Source: Mesobacillus sp. AQ2 (lineage in GTDB: Bacteria; Bacillota; Bacilli; Bacillales; Cytobacillaceae). From it: a stretch of DNA of 64,000 nt. Below the pieces are notes generated by a model. It was not told the DNA's origin and ran no database searches. It was given only the letters and a program-made list of their open reading frames with translations. Of this stretch, positions 32,057-41,079 are shown piece by piece. The stretch is from positions 4,531,501 to 4,595,500 of the forward strand of contig NZ_CP126080.1 in NCBI RefSeq assembly GCF_030122805.1, read 5' to 3'. Numbering within the stretch: the first letter of the stretch is position 1; every line of letters starts with the position of its first letter. The position numbers and the translations under genes were made by a program.

Positions 32057-32308
32057 CTAGATCAGCATCAGCTTAGCCCCGTTCATCAACCCATGTTCCT
32101 CGACGGTCTGGTTGATATTCAAGATGGTGCCGGTTTTGCGGTCACAGAGGATGGTGTCGGCTGTTGCTGAGAAGTATCCCTGTGACAGTTCGGTCATGGT
32201 GCCGGCGAGCAGGAAGACGACTTCGTGCAGTTTGCTCTCGGGCGGCAGGAAGACGTCGTATGATTTTTCCGAGGCGGGGATGAAGACCTCTACGAGCACC
32301 TTATCCAT
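32057..32308 (-). CDS. esaB: Ubiquitin-like T7SS protein EsaB/YukD
   Basis: An 83-residue protein with the compact beta-grasp pattern of YukD/EsaB: MDKVLVEVFIPASEKSYDVFLP at the start, a central helix (LHEVVFLLAGTMTEL), and a closing GLMNGAKLMLI. The length equals B. subtilis YukD (79) within a few residues. It starts inside the 3' end of essC (8-base overlap), so translation is coupled. EsaB is a cytoplasmic regulatory or assembly factor of Bacillota type VII secretion; it has no enzymatic motif. Confidence 0.92.
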   Translation of the reverse strand: MDKVLVEVFIPASEKSYDVFLPPESKLHEVVFLLAGTMTELSQGYFSATADTILCDRKTGTILNINQTVEEHGLMNGAKLMLI

Positions 32309-35300
32309 GGTACGCTACCTCCTCTTGCATGCTCTCAACTGAGGTTATCAGCTTCACTAGTGTTGCTTTCCCTTTTGTCACAACGTAACCGAAGCCTGGA
32401 GGTATTTCCTGGTACATATCGTTTGTCACCTTGCCGATCTTCATGATGTACTGATCCGTGATGCCGTTGCCTGCCCAGATGAGATCGCTTAGCGATACGT
32501 GCTGCTTAAACCAGGCTTCGAATGAAACCGAGCTCAGTTTATCGGCGCTGTCGGAGATGATCAGGTTCACATTCAGGCCATTTCCTTTTTCAAGGAAGAC
32601 CTTGAGTTTATCCTGGCCGTCCGGCGACAGATACATCATCAGGTCGGTAAAGGAGTCGATGACGCAGGTGATGTTGCCGAATACTGGCGGCTGTTCGCCC
32701 GCTTCGATTGCGTCCTTCGTCGTATTGTTGCGGTGGACGAGCGTGTTGAACAGATAGACGATTGTGTCTTCGAGTTCAGCAGGCTCAGCGATATACTTGT
32801 AATCCTGCGTGCGGCCCGCCGCAAAGTGCTCATTAGGGTCGATGACGATCAGCTCCCTGCCTTCAGAAGCGTTGAACATTTCAGCGACACCCTGCATGAA
32901 GCTTGAGCACTGGTCGTTCTGCATTGCTGTCACGACATTTATATAATTGCCAAGGAAATCGAAATGAGCTGTCTTCAGCGAGTTTTTCTCGATGCCAACC
33001 GGCACTTTGTTGCTGGTCATATTTTTTGCTTCATCACGGAGATAGTTCAAATCCACTTTTTCCGGAAGGATCGGAACGCGCATTGCGGCCGGCTGCGTCC
33101 AGGTTTCACGCAGTTCCTTACAGTAATCGGTAATGAAGGTATACATATTGTCTATATCGCTTGTGATATGGGCCGTCTGGAATTCATATGTGGTATCGTT
33201 CTTGAATATGCCGCGGCCCTTTGATTTGGATGGATAAACTCCGTCCGTATTGCCAAGCACTCCCGAGTATTCACTCTGGTCATTCAGCTGGAGCACATAC
33301 ATTTGCTTGAAGTTCTGCAGCAGCCTGTAGCGTATCGCCCCCGTATTGATCGCGGTGACGATGAAGTAAATGCCATACTTCAGCCCCTCGCGCGTCAGGA
33401 ATGATATCCCTTCCTCGAGTTCCTCGAACATTTCCGAGAATGCTGCGTAATTGTGGATTGCCACAATGATTGACGGCAGGCTCTCACCCGACATCTCGTT
33501 GTAGGTAATAAAATCGCCGCCGTAATTTGAAAGCAGCTTCTTCCTCCGTTCAATCTCGCCTGTCAGCATCTTGAACAGGTTGTGGATCTTCTCGCTTTCA
33601 TGCGACAGCATGACATCGCCGACATGCGGCGCTTCCTTGAACCAGACCAGTGTCTCGGAACCGAAGTCCAGCAGGTAAAAATTCACTTCGTTCGGCGTAT
33701 GCTCTTCCATCAATGAGTAAAGCATCGTCGTCAGGAAGGTCGTCTTGCCGCTGCCTGCGATTCCGTAAATGACGGCATTTCCTTCCTCAGTGATCGGCAT
33801 CCTCATGACCAGCTGTCTCTGGTTCGCAGGATCATCGTATTCGCCGATGATCGGATTCAGATGGAAGCCTTGCTGGACGACACCATATTTCTTTTTCAGC
33901 TTATCTACGTAAATCAGTTCAGGTATCGGCTCAAGCCACAACTGGCGGACCTTGATATTCTCCTGCTGCGCCATTTTCGCCAGGTATTCGGTAATCTCAT
34001 CAATTTGCTTCGGCGGGTTCTTCACCACCGACTTGCGCTTATCGATACGGGCATTCTTGATGACGCGGCCGAGGTCATCGATGACGATGACGCTGTCATC
34101 CTTATGCTTTTCAACTCTGTCGGACGGATAGTATGGTGCACCTGCCCACGCGGACTGCCCCAGCTCGAACAATTCATTGAAGCCGACCTGGAGGTAAAAA
34201 CGTCCAGTCTGCTTCAGCTCCGCGGCGTCAGGACGCTTGATGACCTCCATACTGTCCGCTTTTTCCTGCACCTTCAAGCTGATGCGGAATTTACTGTTGC
34301 TCCAGATCTGGTCATCAACGACACCTGATGGCTTCTGTGTCGCCAGAATCAGGTGGACACCAAGGCTTCGGCCAATACGCGCCGCACTGACAAGCTGCTC
34401 CATGAATTCTGGCTGCTGGGCCTTCAGTTCGGCAAACTCATCGGAAATGATGAACAAATGCTGCAGCGGCTCTGTTACCATGCCTTCACGGTATAGTTTC
34501 TGATATTTATAGATATCGATATTACTCTGGTCAACAACACGGCTCGTTTCGCTAAAAATGGCCTGGCGGCGCTTCAGCTCACTCTGGATTGAAATAAGTG
34601 ACCGATTGACCGCAGCTCCGTCAAGGTTGGTGATTGTACCTGCCAGGTGTGGCAGATCCTCGAATGCATTCGCCATGCCGCCGCCCTTATAGTCGATCAG
34701 GATGAATGCAACTTCATCTGGATGGTAATTGACCGCAAGCGATAAGATGAACGTCATGATGAATTCACTTTTACCGGAACCGGTCATCCCGGCAATCAAC
34801 CCGTGCGGTCCATGGTACTTTTCATGCAGGTCGATCATGAACGGGTCGCCCTGCGTATCGACACCGATTTGCGTTTGAATCGTATGGACCGGATTGTTTT
34901 CCTTCCATTTTGTCAGCGCATTGAGATGCTCTATTTTTCCGACGCCAAACATTTCCAGGAATGTCAGCATGTCAGGCAGGGTATATGCCTTTTGTGAGGT
35001 ATTCAGCTGGATATTGGCCAATTTTACAGCCAGATTTTCAGCATTCCCCTCCAGGTAGCTGTCTGCATTGAAACCAACATACTTCCCGGAAATATCGTCT
35101 TTGTCATAGATTTTTGAAAAACTCTTGTCAAGCTCGATGACATTCGTACATTCCTTCGGCAGGTTTTTCAGCTCGTCATAAAGGGTGACCAGGCTGAATC
35201 TGATATTCTTTTTTTCTTTTAATATGAGGTTGATCATCTCAGCCTTTGACGCGAGGCTCTTGCTCATTGAGAACACGATATAATGCTGTTCGATTTCAGC

Positions 35301-36920
35301 TAGGTCTTCCTCGTCGAGTGCCTGGCGCGCTGCAATTTCTTTTTCAAAGTAAGCCGAAAGCTCCTTGATTTCATTCGCATCTGTAGCGACGAAGCGGATT
35401 GTCTTGCCATCATCCCAGACATGCGGCAGCCACTTCACGAAATTCCATGTATCATGCTCATGGTCATCATAGATGAACACCAACTTCAGCTCGTCATAAC
35501 TGTGCAATGCTGTCAGCTGGAAAATCAGCCCCTGAACGAAGCTCTTCACTTCTTCCCTTCTGCCGATGATGCCGCTGATCCGTTCATCCGTCAGGTCGAC
35601 CGTGACCGGAACATCCTTTAAAATCTGCGGCTGCTCCACGATTTGATACAATTCATCCTGAAGATTATCATCCTCAAGCATGAAGCGCTTTTCCGGATAT
35701 TTGATCTCTGCGTTGAGGGGCAAATCGCCGATTCCAAGACGCACTTTTAAAAAGTCATTCTGCCCGATCCCGCGCTCCCACAGATTCCGCTGGCGGCGCT
35801 TGATCCTTGTCAGGCAGTTTTCCAATGTGACATGGTTTTCAAACAGAATCTCGCTCTGGTGCTTGCACTCATCTGCGATGACCTGTTTCATGTCTGCAAG
35901 GTATTTCAAATATTTCTCCTGGCGGATGCCTTCAAGCTTGATCCGGCGCTTCTTTTCGTATCTTTTTGTTAAAATCGGCCAAAGTACGGTACCGATCAAC
36001 ATGCTGAACGACATAACAAGCATTGGCAACGCCTGTATGATATTCCCGTCATTGCTCATGACGTTCTGTAACATCAGGAGTCCGGTGAACAAGGATGCCA
36101 TCCCCATCGTGATGGACGGTCCCAACAGGAGCATCAGCGGTGTTTCATCAACATTCGGCTGCGGCGGCGGCGGATCGATTTTTATCGTCGTTTCCTCAAT
36201 ATCCCTCTTGAAACGCGGTGAACGGTAAAAAAGCTGATCATTTTCTTCTTCAATATGTATTTCATCGAGGTTGATTTCTTTCTCTACTACCGGCTTTTCG
36301 GCAATGAAGGAATTGAACGCATTCCGGTCAAGGAATACAGATTTATGTGGATTGTTAAGCGACAACAGGCGGCCGTTGAAAATGATCTTAAGGCCCATGA
36401 TAAAAATGACATCGCCAACAGCCAGCTGCTTTTCCTTGATTCTTTCGCCATTGACATATGTACCGTTCGAACTGTTGAAGTCCTTGATCACAGCCTCGCC
36501 CTTGCTGCTGTATTCAATGACGCAGTGTGAACCTGAAACTAGTTTGTTCGAGAAGCAAATCTGGCTGTCCTGGGAACGGCCGATTTTTATGAGATTGCTT
36601 GTTGCGATATGTTTTGTGAATTCATTGCGGTCTGCCGTTTGCGGCTCGACATAGACTAACGCGGATTGATCATCGTTGCGGTGGATACTATACGTTTTGA
36701 ATGGTTCAATGAGGACCTTTGATTGTATTTCGTTGGCGTTGTTCTTTATGAATGCATGCTTATTGGATTTCAGGTACCACTGGCCATCTTCCGCTTCCAC
36801 CGCCAGCATATCGACCGGATTTTGCTCCTGGTCTTCCGTGTTCAGTATGTATCTCCCAGTGACTCGTTCAGGTAAAACGAGATCGAATACCCGATTCCGG
36901 TCAAAAAGTGTTAAAATCAC
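32301..36920 (-). CDS. essC: Type VII secretion ATPase EssC (FHA-FHA-FtsK/SpoIIIE)
   Basis: The 1,539-residue motor of the secretion system. Residues 1-200 hold FHA-type beta domains; the second has KIGRSQDSQICF and NSSNGTYVNGERI. Two membrane helices lie at about 263-310. Three FtsK/SpoIIIE ATPase modules follow: the first has Walker A GMTGSGKSEF near 710 and a LFIISDEFAEL Walker B; the second has GIAGSGKTTF near 1050; the third is degenerate. The length is slightly above the usual 1,480-1,500. The start is GTG at 36920 with GGGGAGG seven bases upstream. It begins the operon and opposes the WXG100-like gene at 37330. EssC drives export of WXG100 and LXG-type proteins. Confidence 0.96.
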   Translation of the reverse strand: MILTLFDRNRVFDLVLPERVTGRYILNTEDQEQNPVDMLAVEAEDGQWYLKSNKHAFIKNNANEIQSKVLIEPFKTYSIHRNDDQSALVYVEPQTADRNEFTKHIATSNLIKIGRSQDSQICFSNKLVSGSHCVIEYSSKGEAVIKDFNSSNGTYVNGERIKEKQLAVGDVIFIMGLKIIFNGRLLSLNNPHKSVFLDRNAFNSFIAEKPVVEKEINLDEIHIEEENDQLFYRSPRFKRDIEETTIKIDPPPPQPNVDETPLMLLLGPSITMGMASLFTGLLMLQNVMSNDGNIIQALPMLVMSFSMLIGTVLWPILTKRYEKKRRIKLEGIRQEKYLKYLADMKQVIADECKHQSEILFENHVTLENCLTRIKRRQRNLWERGIGQNDFLKVRLGIGDLPLNAEIKYPEKRFMLEDDNLQDELYQIVEQPQILKDVPVTVDLTDERISGIIGRREEVKSFVQGLIFQLTALHSYDELKLVFIYDDHEHDTWNFVKWLPHVWDDGKTIRFVATDANEIKELSAYFEKEIAARQALDEEDLAEIEQHYIVFSMSKSLASKAEMINLILKEKKNIRFSLVTLYDELKNLPKECTNVIELDKSFSKIYDKDDISGKYVGFNADSYLEGNAENLAVKLANIQLNTSQKAYTLPDMLTFLEMFGVGKIEHLNALTKWKENNPVHTIQTQIGVDTQGDPFMIDLHEKYHGPHGLIAGMTGSGKSEFIMTFILSLAVNYHPDEVAFILIDYKGGGMANAFEDLPHLAGTITNLDGAAVNRSLISIQSELKRRQAIFSETSRVVDQSNIDIYKYQKLYREGMVTEPLQHLFIISDEFAELKAQQPEFMEQLVSAARIGRSLGVHLILATQKPSGVVDDQIWSNSKFRISLKVQEKADSMEVIKRPDAAELKQTGRFYLQVGFNELFELGQSAWAGAPYYPSDRVEKHKDDSVIVIDDLGRVIKNARIDKRKSVVKNPPKQIDEITEYLAKMAQQENIKVRQLWLEPIPELIYVDKLKKKYGVVQQGFHLNPIIGEYDDPANQRQLVMRMPITEEGNAVIYGIAGSGKTTFLTTMLYSLMEEHTPNEVNFYLLDFGSETLVWFKEAPHVGDVMLSHESEKIHNLFKMLTGEIERRKKLLSNYGGDFITYNEMSGESLPSIIVAIHNYAAFSEMFEELEEGISFLTREGLKYGIYFIVTAINTGAIRYRLLQNFKQMYVLQLNDQSEYSGVLGNTDGVYPSKSKGRGIFKNDTTYEFQTAHITSDIDNMYTFITDYCKELRETWTQPAAMRVPILPEKVDLNYLRDEAKNMTSNKVPVGIEKNSLKTAHFDFLGNYINVVTAMQNDQCSSFMQGVAEMFNASEGRELIVIDPNEHFAAGRTQDYKYIAEPAELEDTIVYLFNTLVHRNNTTKDAIEAGEQPPVFGNITCVIDSFTDLMMYLSPDGQDKLKVFLEKGNGLNVNLIISDSADKLSSVSFEAWFKQHVSLSDLIWAGNGITDQYIMKIGKVTNDMYQEIPPGFGYVVTKGKATLVKLITSVESMQEEVAYHG

Positions 36921-37125
36921 TTCAAAACCTCCCCAGCCCCAATATTTATATTCCTACAGTATGTATAGTGGCAATTTCATATTTTTTACCATATTAGCTC
37001 AAAAAGTGTAATTTTACATCAAACTTAAGATTCATCTCTAAATATATAAATATCTTACAATATTAGGAATTATATTCAACTAATTACCCCCTTAATTGGA
37101 AAAATAGGGATATTGGTCCTAAATT

Positions 37126-37144
37126 TACTTACTATATGTAAGTA
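37126..37144. promoter_or_regulatory. Inverted repeat in the essC upstream region
   Basis: TACTTAC (37126-37132) and GTAAGTA (37138-37144) form a perfect 7-bp inverted repeat with a five-base spacer, in the 409-base gap (36921-37329) between divergent essC and the WXG100-like gene. A protein site controlling both is plausible. The rest of the gap is AT-rich with nothing else notable. Confidence 0.45.
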
Positions 37145-37266
37145 TCTAAGGATGTTAAAGGTGCCAACTTGCTCTCCAAAATCATAAAACTAGTTCTTTT
37201 TACCCTGAAAAAATGTAACATAAACCCTAATTTAACTAAAATAATCCATTTTATTTTTATAAAACA

Positions 37267-37296
37267 TTGGGATTTTTTTCAAAAACATACTATAAT
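37267..37296 (+). promoter_or_regulatory. Candidate sigma-A promoter for the WXG100-like gene
   Basis: TTGGGA (37267-37272) and a consensus TATAAT (37291-37296) are 18 bases apart, about 33 bases before the start codon. Confidence 0.6.
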
Positions 37297-37329
37297 CAAA
37301 GAATCTAAAAATATGAGCAGGTGATCCAG

Positions 37330-37668
37330 ATGAAAATCAATGTCAGCCAGGCGTATGCACAGGCAAATAGAATCAGTGAATACGCCCAGGAATTGAATGA
37401 GGTTAAAAGCAGGCTGCAGGACTTCAAGGGGAGTCTTAACAGCGGCTGGCAGGCGCAGGAAATGGTGTATATCAATAACGCCATCAATAGCATAAGCAGG
37501 GAAATTTCAGAACTGCAGACGCTTCTTTTTTCTATTGGACCGAATATCGTCGCAGCAGCGAATGAAATCAGAAGGGAAGAAGAGGCTCGGGAAGCAGCGG
37601 AAAAGGCAGCAGCAGAACGCGCAGCTGCCGAACGGGAAGCAAGACTGAAGAATACCGGCTTACGGTAG
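37330..37668 (+). CDS. WXG100-like helical protein with Ala/Glu/Arg tail
   Basis: I use the ATG at 37330 (MKINVSQAYAQAN) because AGGTGA lies five bases upstream; a GTG nine bases earlier has none. The 112-residue product has two helices joined near SGWQAQEM (WXxxE-like turn), a helical second half (NAINSISREISELQTLLFSI) and a tail of Ala, Glu and Arg predicted to be a long charged helix. It resembles WXG100/YukE-type proteins but is not a textbook member. It faces away from essC across a shared upstream region and ends at a clear terminator, suggesting co-regulation with the secretion locus. Confidence 0.78.
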   Translation: MKINVSQAYAQANRISEYAQELNEVKSRLQDFKGSLNSGWQAQEMVYINNAINSISREISELQTLLFSIGPNIVAAANEIRREEEAREAAEKAAAERAAAEREARLKNTGLR

Positions 37669-37785
37669 ACGAACAGGGGGCACGGGTGGATGGATTCGGC
37701 TGCCTGTCCCTTTTCCCCCCATAATAAAAAGGCGGCAGCCTCCGCTATGTATCAAAGCAGAATCATACACGCCTTTTGTGGCGAT

Positions 37786-37824
37786 GCCCGGCTTTTCTGG
37801 ATCTAAGCTGGGCATTTTTTTTTG
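37786..37824 (+). terminator. Terminator of the WXG100-like gene
   Basis: GCCCGGCTT (37786-37794) pairs with AAGCTGGGC (37805-37813, one G-T pair), followed by nine or more T on the plus strand. 37669-37785 holds no gene. Confidence 0.88.
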
Positions 37825-37887
37825 ATATGTCGGCAGTGATTATAAAGCTGAATTACGGTCCCTCCCATCTGCTTCATTCGGATTTTT

Positions 37888-38160
37888 TCACTTCACAGGT
37901 TCTTCTTCCCTTTCCTCTTTACGGTACTTCATTTTGGTGGCTTCCCCGCCTCTTAGATGGCGGATGGATTTATGATAATCAAGGATCTCTTTTACTTCGT
38001 TGGCAAGGTCAGGGTTGATCTCAGGCAATCTTTCTGTCAGGTCTTTATGGACTGTACTTTTGGATACGCCAAACTCCTTCGCTATGACGCGAACTGTTTT
38101 TCTCGTCTCCACGATATACTTTCCAATCTTGATTGTTCTCTCTTTGATGTAATCGTGCAC
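37888..38160 (-). CDS. spoIIID: Sporulation transcription regulator SpoIIID
   Basis: I place the start at the GTG at 38160 (VHDYIKERTIKIG), which has GGAGGG about nine bases upstream. The longer frame to 38295 lacks support. The 90-residue product matches the usual SpoIIID length (93 in B. subtilis). It has a helix-turn-helix, VRVIAKEFGVSKSTVHKDL, at about residues 24-42, and a basic C-terminus that adds DNA contacts. SpoIIID acts in the mother cell after sigma-E to switch many genes. In B. subtilis mbl follows directly; here the inserted block begins instead. Confidence 0.95.
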   Translation of the reverse strand: MHDYIKERTIKIGKYIVETRKTVRVIAKEFGVSKSTVHKDLTERLPEINPDLANEVKEILDYHKSIRHLRGGEATKMKYRKEEREEEPVK

Positions 38161-38555
38161 ACCACTCGCCCTCCCTAAATTGGATGTGAGAAGCGTGAAA
38201 TGAGACTCGCTTTTATCGGCCAATACTGTATTCCGCGAATGCTCTCCCATTGCGGCAGAAGGATGGTCCTTCTGGATATTACTAAGATTAATCATGTCCC
38301 CGGCTGAATCCTCATATTGTTCAAACGATTCCTCACCTCAAACACTCTCTTTGTCAGGTTTGTAACATTTTATTAGCTTGGTTGAGGATATATGCACGAA
38401 AAAAGCAATAGGGACAAGGTTTAGGTAAGTTTTTTGAAAAATTCAACTATTTTTTACAGAAAAACTTTCCTATATACCCATTTTTAGTACATAAAAACTT
38501 ATTCCCGCACGAATTTTTGTAAAGGAGTTTATTTTTCATTGGGGGAGAAGCAGAC
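38161..38555. other. Gap between divergent spoIIID and LysM gene
   Basis: About 395 bases between divergent starts. It must hold both promoters, but I could not place a convincing sigma-E site for spoIIID. No gene, repeat or RNA motif is visible. Confidence 0.5.
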
Positions 38556-39344
38556 TTGATTACCTACAGACAGACTAGAAAACAGAGAATCAGAGAAGAA
38601 AAACGCAGAAAAACCTTAAAAAGGAATCGAAAATTAATTGGTGCAGCGGTAGCCGGATCGGTTGCGGCAGGATTGCTGAACGGGGTCGGTCAAAAGAAAA
38701 CAGATGCGGTCGGATCCTTTTATACTGTGAAAAAAGGAGACACCCTCTACAGCCTGGCAAAGCAATATGATACCTCAGTTGAAATGCTGAAAGAGGTTAA
38801 TTCGCTCCGTTCAGATTTCATTAGGACCGGCCAGAAACTTGAGGTGCCAGTAGAGGCAGAAGCAGGAACCTATATTGTTAAAAAAGGGGACACATTGTTT
38901 TCCCTGGCAAAGAAATATGGAGTGGCCATTACCGACTTGAAAAAGGAAAACAAATTGGTCACTGATTCCATCTATGTTGGACAGGCCATATCCGTACCGA
39001 CTCATGGTTATGATACACACGAAGAATTTTATGAAGTGAATGCTGGAGACACGTTATTTAATATATCCAAGCGTTTTGGAGTTAGTCTAAAAGAATTAAA
39101 AGAAGCAAATGGGTTGAAGAAAGATATGGTGTTGATTGGCCAACACCTGCTCATCCCAGGTAACATTGAAGTTATGGAATCAACCGTTAACGGAGCAGCC
39201 GATAATTTCACCGTCGAGTTCGAAACAGATGGGAAGGCGATACCTTTGAAGGTTTCATACGGTACAGCCCGGAAATATCAAGAGCTGGCCGGACAACAAG
39301 TCATTGTTACTTTTAAAAACGGGGCATTGATCAATATTCAATAA
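38556..39344 (+). CDS. Triple-LysM peptidoglycan-binding protein
   Basis: A 262-residue protein starting at a TTG with GGGGGAG eight bases upstream. A basic N-terminus and a weak hydrophobic stretch (about residues 28-45, LIGAAVAGSVAAGLLNGV) act as a signal or anchor. Three LysM domains follow, at about 56-99, 106-150 and 160-205, each with a YTVKKGDTLYSLAKQY-type start and an I..GQ.L.IP end. The C-terminal 55 residues form a small beta domain of no known family. It should bind cell wall or cortex peptidoglycan. Beside spoIIID it may be sporulation linked, but that is inference. Confidence 0.88.
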   Translation: MITYRQTRKQRIREEKRRKTLKRNRKLIGAAVAGSVAAGLLNGVGQKKTDAVGSFYTVKKGDTLYSLAKQYDTSVEMLKEVNSLRSDFIRTGQKLEVPVEAEAGTYIVKKGDTLFSLAKKYGVAITDLKKENKLVTDSIYVGQAISVPTHGYDTHEEFYEVNAGDTLFNISKRFGVSLKELKEANGLKKDMVLIGQHLLIPGNIEVMESTVNGAADNFTVEFETDGKAIPLKVSYGTARKYQELAGQQVIVTFKNGALINIQ

Positions 39345-39350
39345 TACACA

Positions 39351-39381
39351 AAATGCTTAGAGGGATCTCTAAGCATTTTTT
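39351..39381. terminator. Bidirectional terminator between convergent genes
   Basis: AAATGCTTAGAG (39351-39362) pairs perfectly with CTCTAAGCATTT (39367-39378), loop GGAT, with T-runs. It serves the LysM gene and overlaps the last codons of the opposite membrane-protein gene. Confidence 0.92.
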
Positions 39382-39902
39382 ACTTGTCTTCTTGTATATT
39401 CATCAATTAAAAAGAAAATGGCCGAACATAATGTCGGCAACATGAAAACACCTGGTTCCATGTAGTCTGACAGTCCAAAAATCGCAGTAAGAAGTCCAAA
39501 TCCGATGTGTATTGAACCAGATACCAGAGCACGAAACTTCTTGAACCGTCGAGAAACAAGCTCTGCGATGATAGAGGAGGGAATTCCATAACAGAAAATC
39601 CCGATACCGCTAAAGAAAAAGACAAGCATGAAGCCAACAAAAATTTCGTGGCCTAAATGTGCTATACTCTGCATGGCAGAAAAAAGCAGCAATCCGATCG
39701 AAAAAGCAAGTGAAGTATAAAGAGCCACTTTTATCTTTCTCAGTTTATTTTCGAACATAACCTCTCTCGCTGCCGGTATTATGAATGTTAATCCAAAGAT
39801 CGCAAGGACTACTTTTATATATCCAGGAATAGTAGATAAGTAAACAATAAGTAAGACCATAATAACAGAAAGATTAGGTATGATATTTTGTATTTTTAAC
39901 AT
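39369..39902 (-). CDS. Multi-pass membrane protein of unknown function
   Basis: I start at the ATG at 39902 (MLKIQNIIPNLS), which has AAGGGTG upstream; the frame's earlier ATG lacks one. The 177-residue product has about five or six membrane helices (such as VIMVLLIVYLSTIPG, FIIPAAREVMF and FVGFMLVFFFSGIGIF) with little outside them. I recognise no family. It ends at the terminator shared with the LysM gene and is followed upstream by another small membrane-protein gene on the same strand. Confidence 0.7.
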   Translation of the reverse strand: MLKIQNIIPNLSVIMVLLIVYLSTIPGYIKVVLAIFGLTFIIPAAREVMFENKLRKIKVALYTSLAFSIGLLLFSAMQSIAHLGHEIFVGFMLVFFFSGIGIFCYGIPSSIIAELVSRRFKKFRALVSGSIHIGFGLLTAIFGLSDYMEPGVFMLPTLCSAIFFLIDEYTRRQVKNA

Positions 39903-40004
39903 ATTACACCCTTCCTCTTGCTGAAATCGCACTCTTACTATATCCATAGCAAATAATAAGCCCCTGCTGCTATCACAGAAAATGACATCATTCCAAAACC
40001 TTTT

Positions 40005-40283
40005 TTATAGCTCACATCTATGAGTTAGGCCGCCATAAAACCAGCTAATGCAAATCAACGAGATACCGATATGCTGGATTATAGAAATCCATGTAATCAT
40101 CCCCGTAAACATCAAAAGCATACCGATATGCCTAAATCCATCATCAAGATAATATAAGGGACTTTTCAAGGCTGCTTTTATTTCTGATTGTTCCTCTTTA
40201 TCCAGTTTTCTATAAATCTTTATAAACCGGACGAGTGGTATTCCCCATAACAAAATTAAAAAGACAATCTGGACTACATCCAT
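40005..40283 (-). CDS. Small three-helix membrane protein
   Basis: A 92-residue product with GAGGGA upstream of the ATG. Membrane segments are at about residues 3-20, 52-70 and 70-86, with a charged loop (RKLDKEEQSEIKAALK) between the first two. I recognise no family. It lies 100 bases upstream of the other membrane-protein gene on the same strand and may share its transcript. Confidence 0.6.
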   Translation of the reverse strand: MDVVQIVFLILLWGIPLVRFIKIYRKLDKEEQSEIKAALKSPLYYLDDGFRHIGMLLMFTGMITWISIIQHIGISLICISWFYGGLTHRCEL

Positions 40284-40393
40284 GCATTTCCCTCATTTAC
40301 ATAACAAGCAGATGAAAACCGAGCAAACCATAATTGAAAGATAGGCTGTTTCACACCTCCTATTTTACACATTATCCCAAATGCGCGAAACAA

Positions 40394-41059
40394 TCAAAAC
40401 TGCATCGACCGCATCTGGCTGTCGGTCGCTTTGATTAGCTCACCCCAAGTGGAATATCCCCTGTCCTTGAACTGCTTCAACAGCTCGGTGAACAAATATG
40501 CCGTTGTCAATGCGTCGCCGACTGCGCTATGGCGGTCATAAATTCTTGTCCCGAAAGCCATGGCGTATCGCTCCAGATCGCGCATATCATAGGAAGGCGC
40601 AATGAAGCCAATCAGGTCGAGTGTATCGATGGTGAACAGCTTTTTCAGCGCTAGCTTTTCCCGTTTCAATTCGCTTTTCAGCACGAGATGGTCGAAGCCG
40701 ACATAGTGGCCGACGAGGCATACTGTCTCATGAGATTCGACGTAATCAAAGAAGTCAGAGATCGCTTCAGACGCCTTGGGAGCGCCGGCCACCTTTTCAT
40801 TTGTAATCGACGTCAGCTCAATTATTTCCCGAGAAATTTGTCGCTCAGGGTTCACATATGTCTGAAAACGGTCATTTTCCACCACCTTTAAGCCTTTTAC
40901 CGGAACACCGCCGATTTCGATGAGCCGGTCAGTGGTCGCAACCTGAAAACCAGTCGTCTCCGTGTCGAAAACAATAAAAGAAAGATCATCGATTCCAGTC
41001 GATAAAGGAATCCTTTCATACAAAAGCGGGCAGGAAATATTCCTTTTTTGAAAAAACAT
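40394..41059 (-). CDS. DnaQ-like 3'-5' exonuclease
   Basis: I start at the ATG at 41059 (MFFQKRNISCPLLYE), with GGAGG upstream; the longer frame lacks a site. The 221-residue product has the DEDDh exonuclease signatures: FDTETTGF near residues 31-38 (Exo I), VGHYVGFDHLVLKSEL (Exo II) and DRHSAVGDALTTA (Exo III, with the His of the DEDDh class). It belongs to the DNA polymerase III epsilon family but is too short to be part of PolC. Genes like this are found next to the symporter/CBS/DUF294 set in many bacteria, as here (115-base gap). The link to transport is unexplained. Confidence 0.9.
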   Translation of the reverse strand: MFFQKRNISCPLLYERIPLSTGIDDLSFIVFDTETTGFQVATTDRLIEIGGVPVKGLKVVENDRFQTYVNPERQISREIIELTSITNEKVAGAPKASEAISDFFDYVESHETVCLVGHYVGFDHLVLKSELKREKLALKKLFTIDTLDLIGFIAPSYDMRDLERYAMAFGTRIYDRHSAVGDALTTAYLFTELLKQFKDRGYSTWGELIKATDSQMRSMQF

Positions 41060-41079
41060 GCCAGCCTCCTTTCCACTTC

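Noticed and set aside
4700..37850. Prophage or integrative element
   Set aside because: No integrase, capsid, portal, lysis or conjugation genes, tRNA target or flanking direct repeats were seen.
37888..38295. Longer SpoIIID start at 38295
   Set aside because: The extension is not family-like, and the GTG at 38160 has GGAGGG and gives the usual length.
38161..38420. Sigma-E promoter of spoIIID
   Set aside because: A CATATAT box exists near 38390, but no -35 at proper spacing was found, and it is far from the gene.
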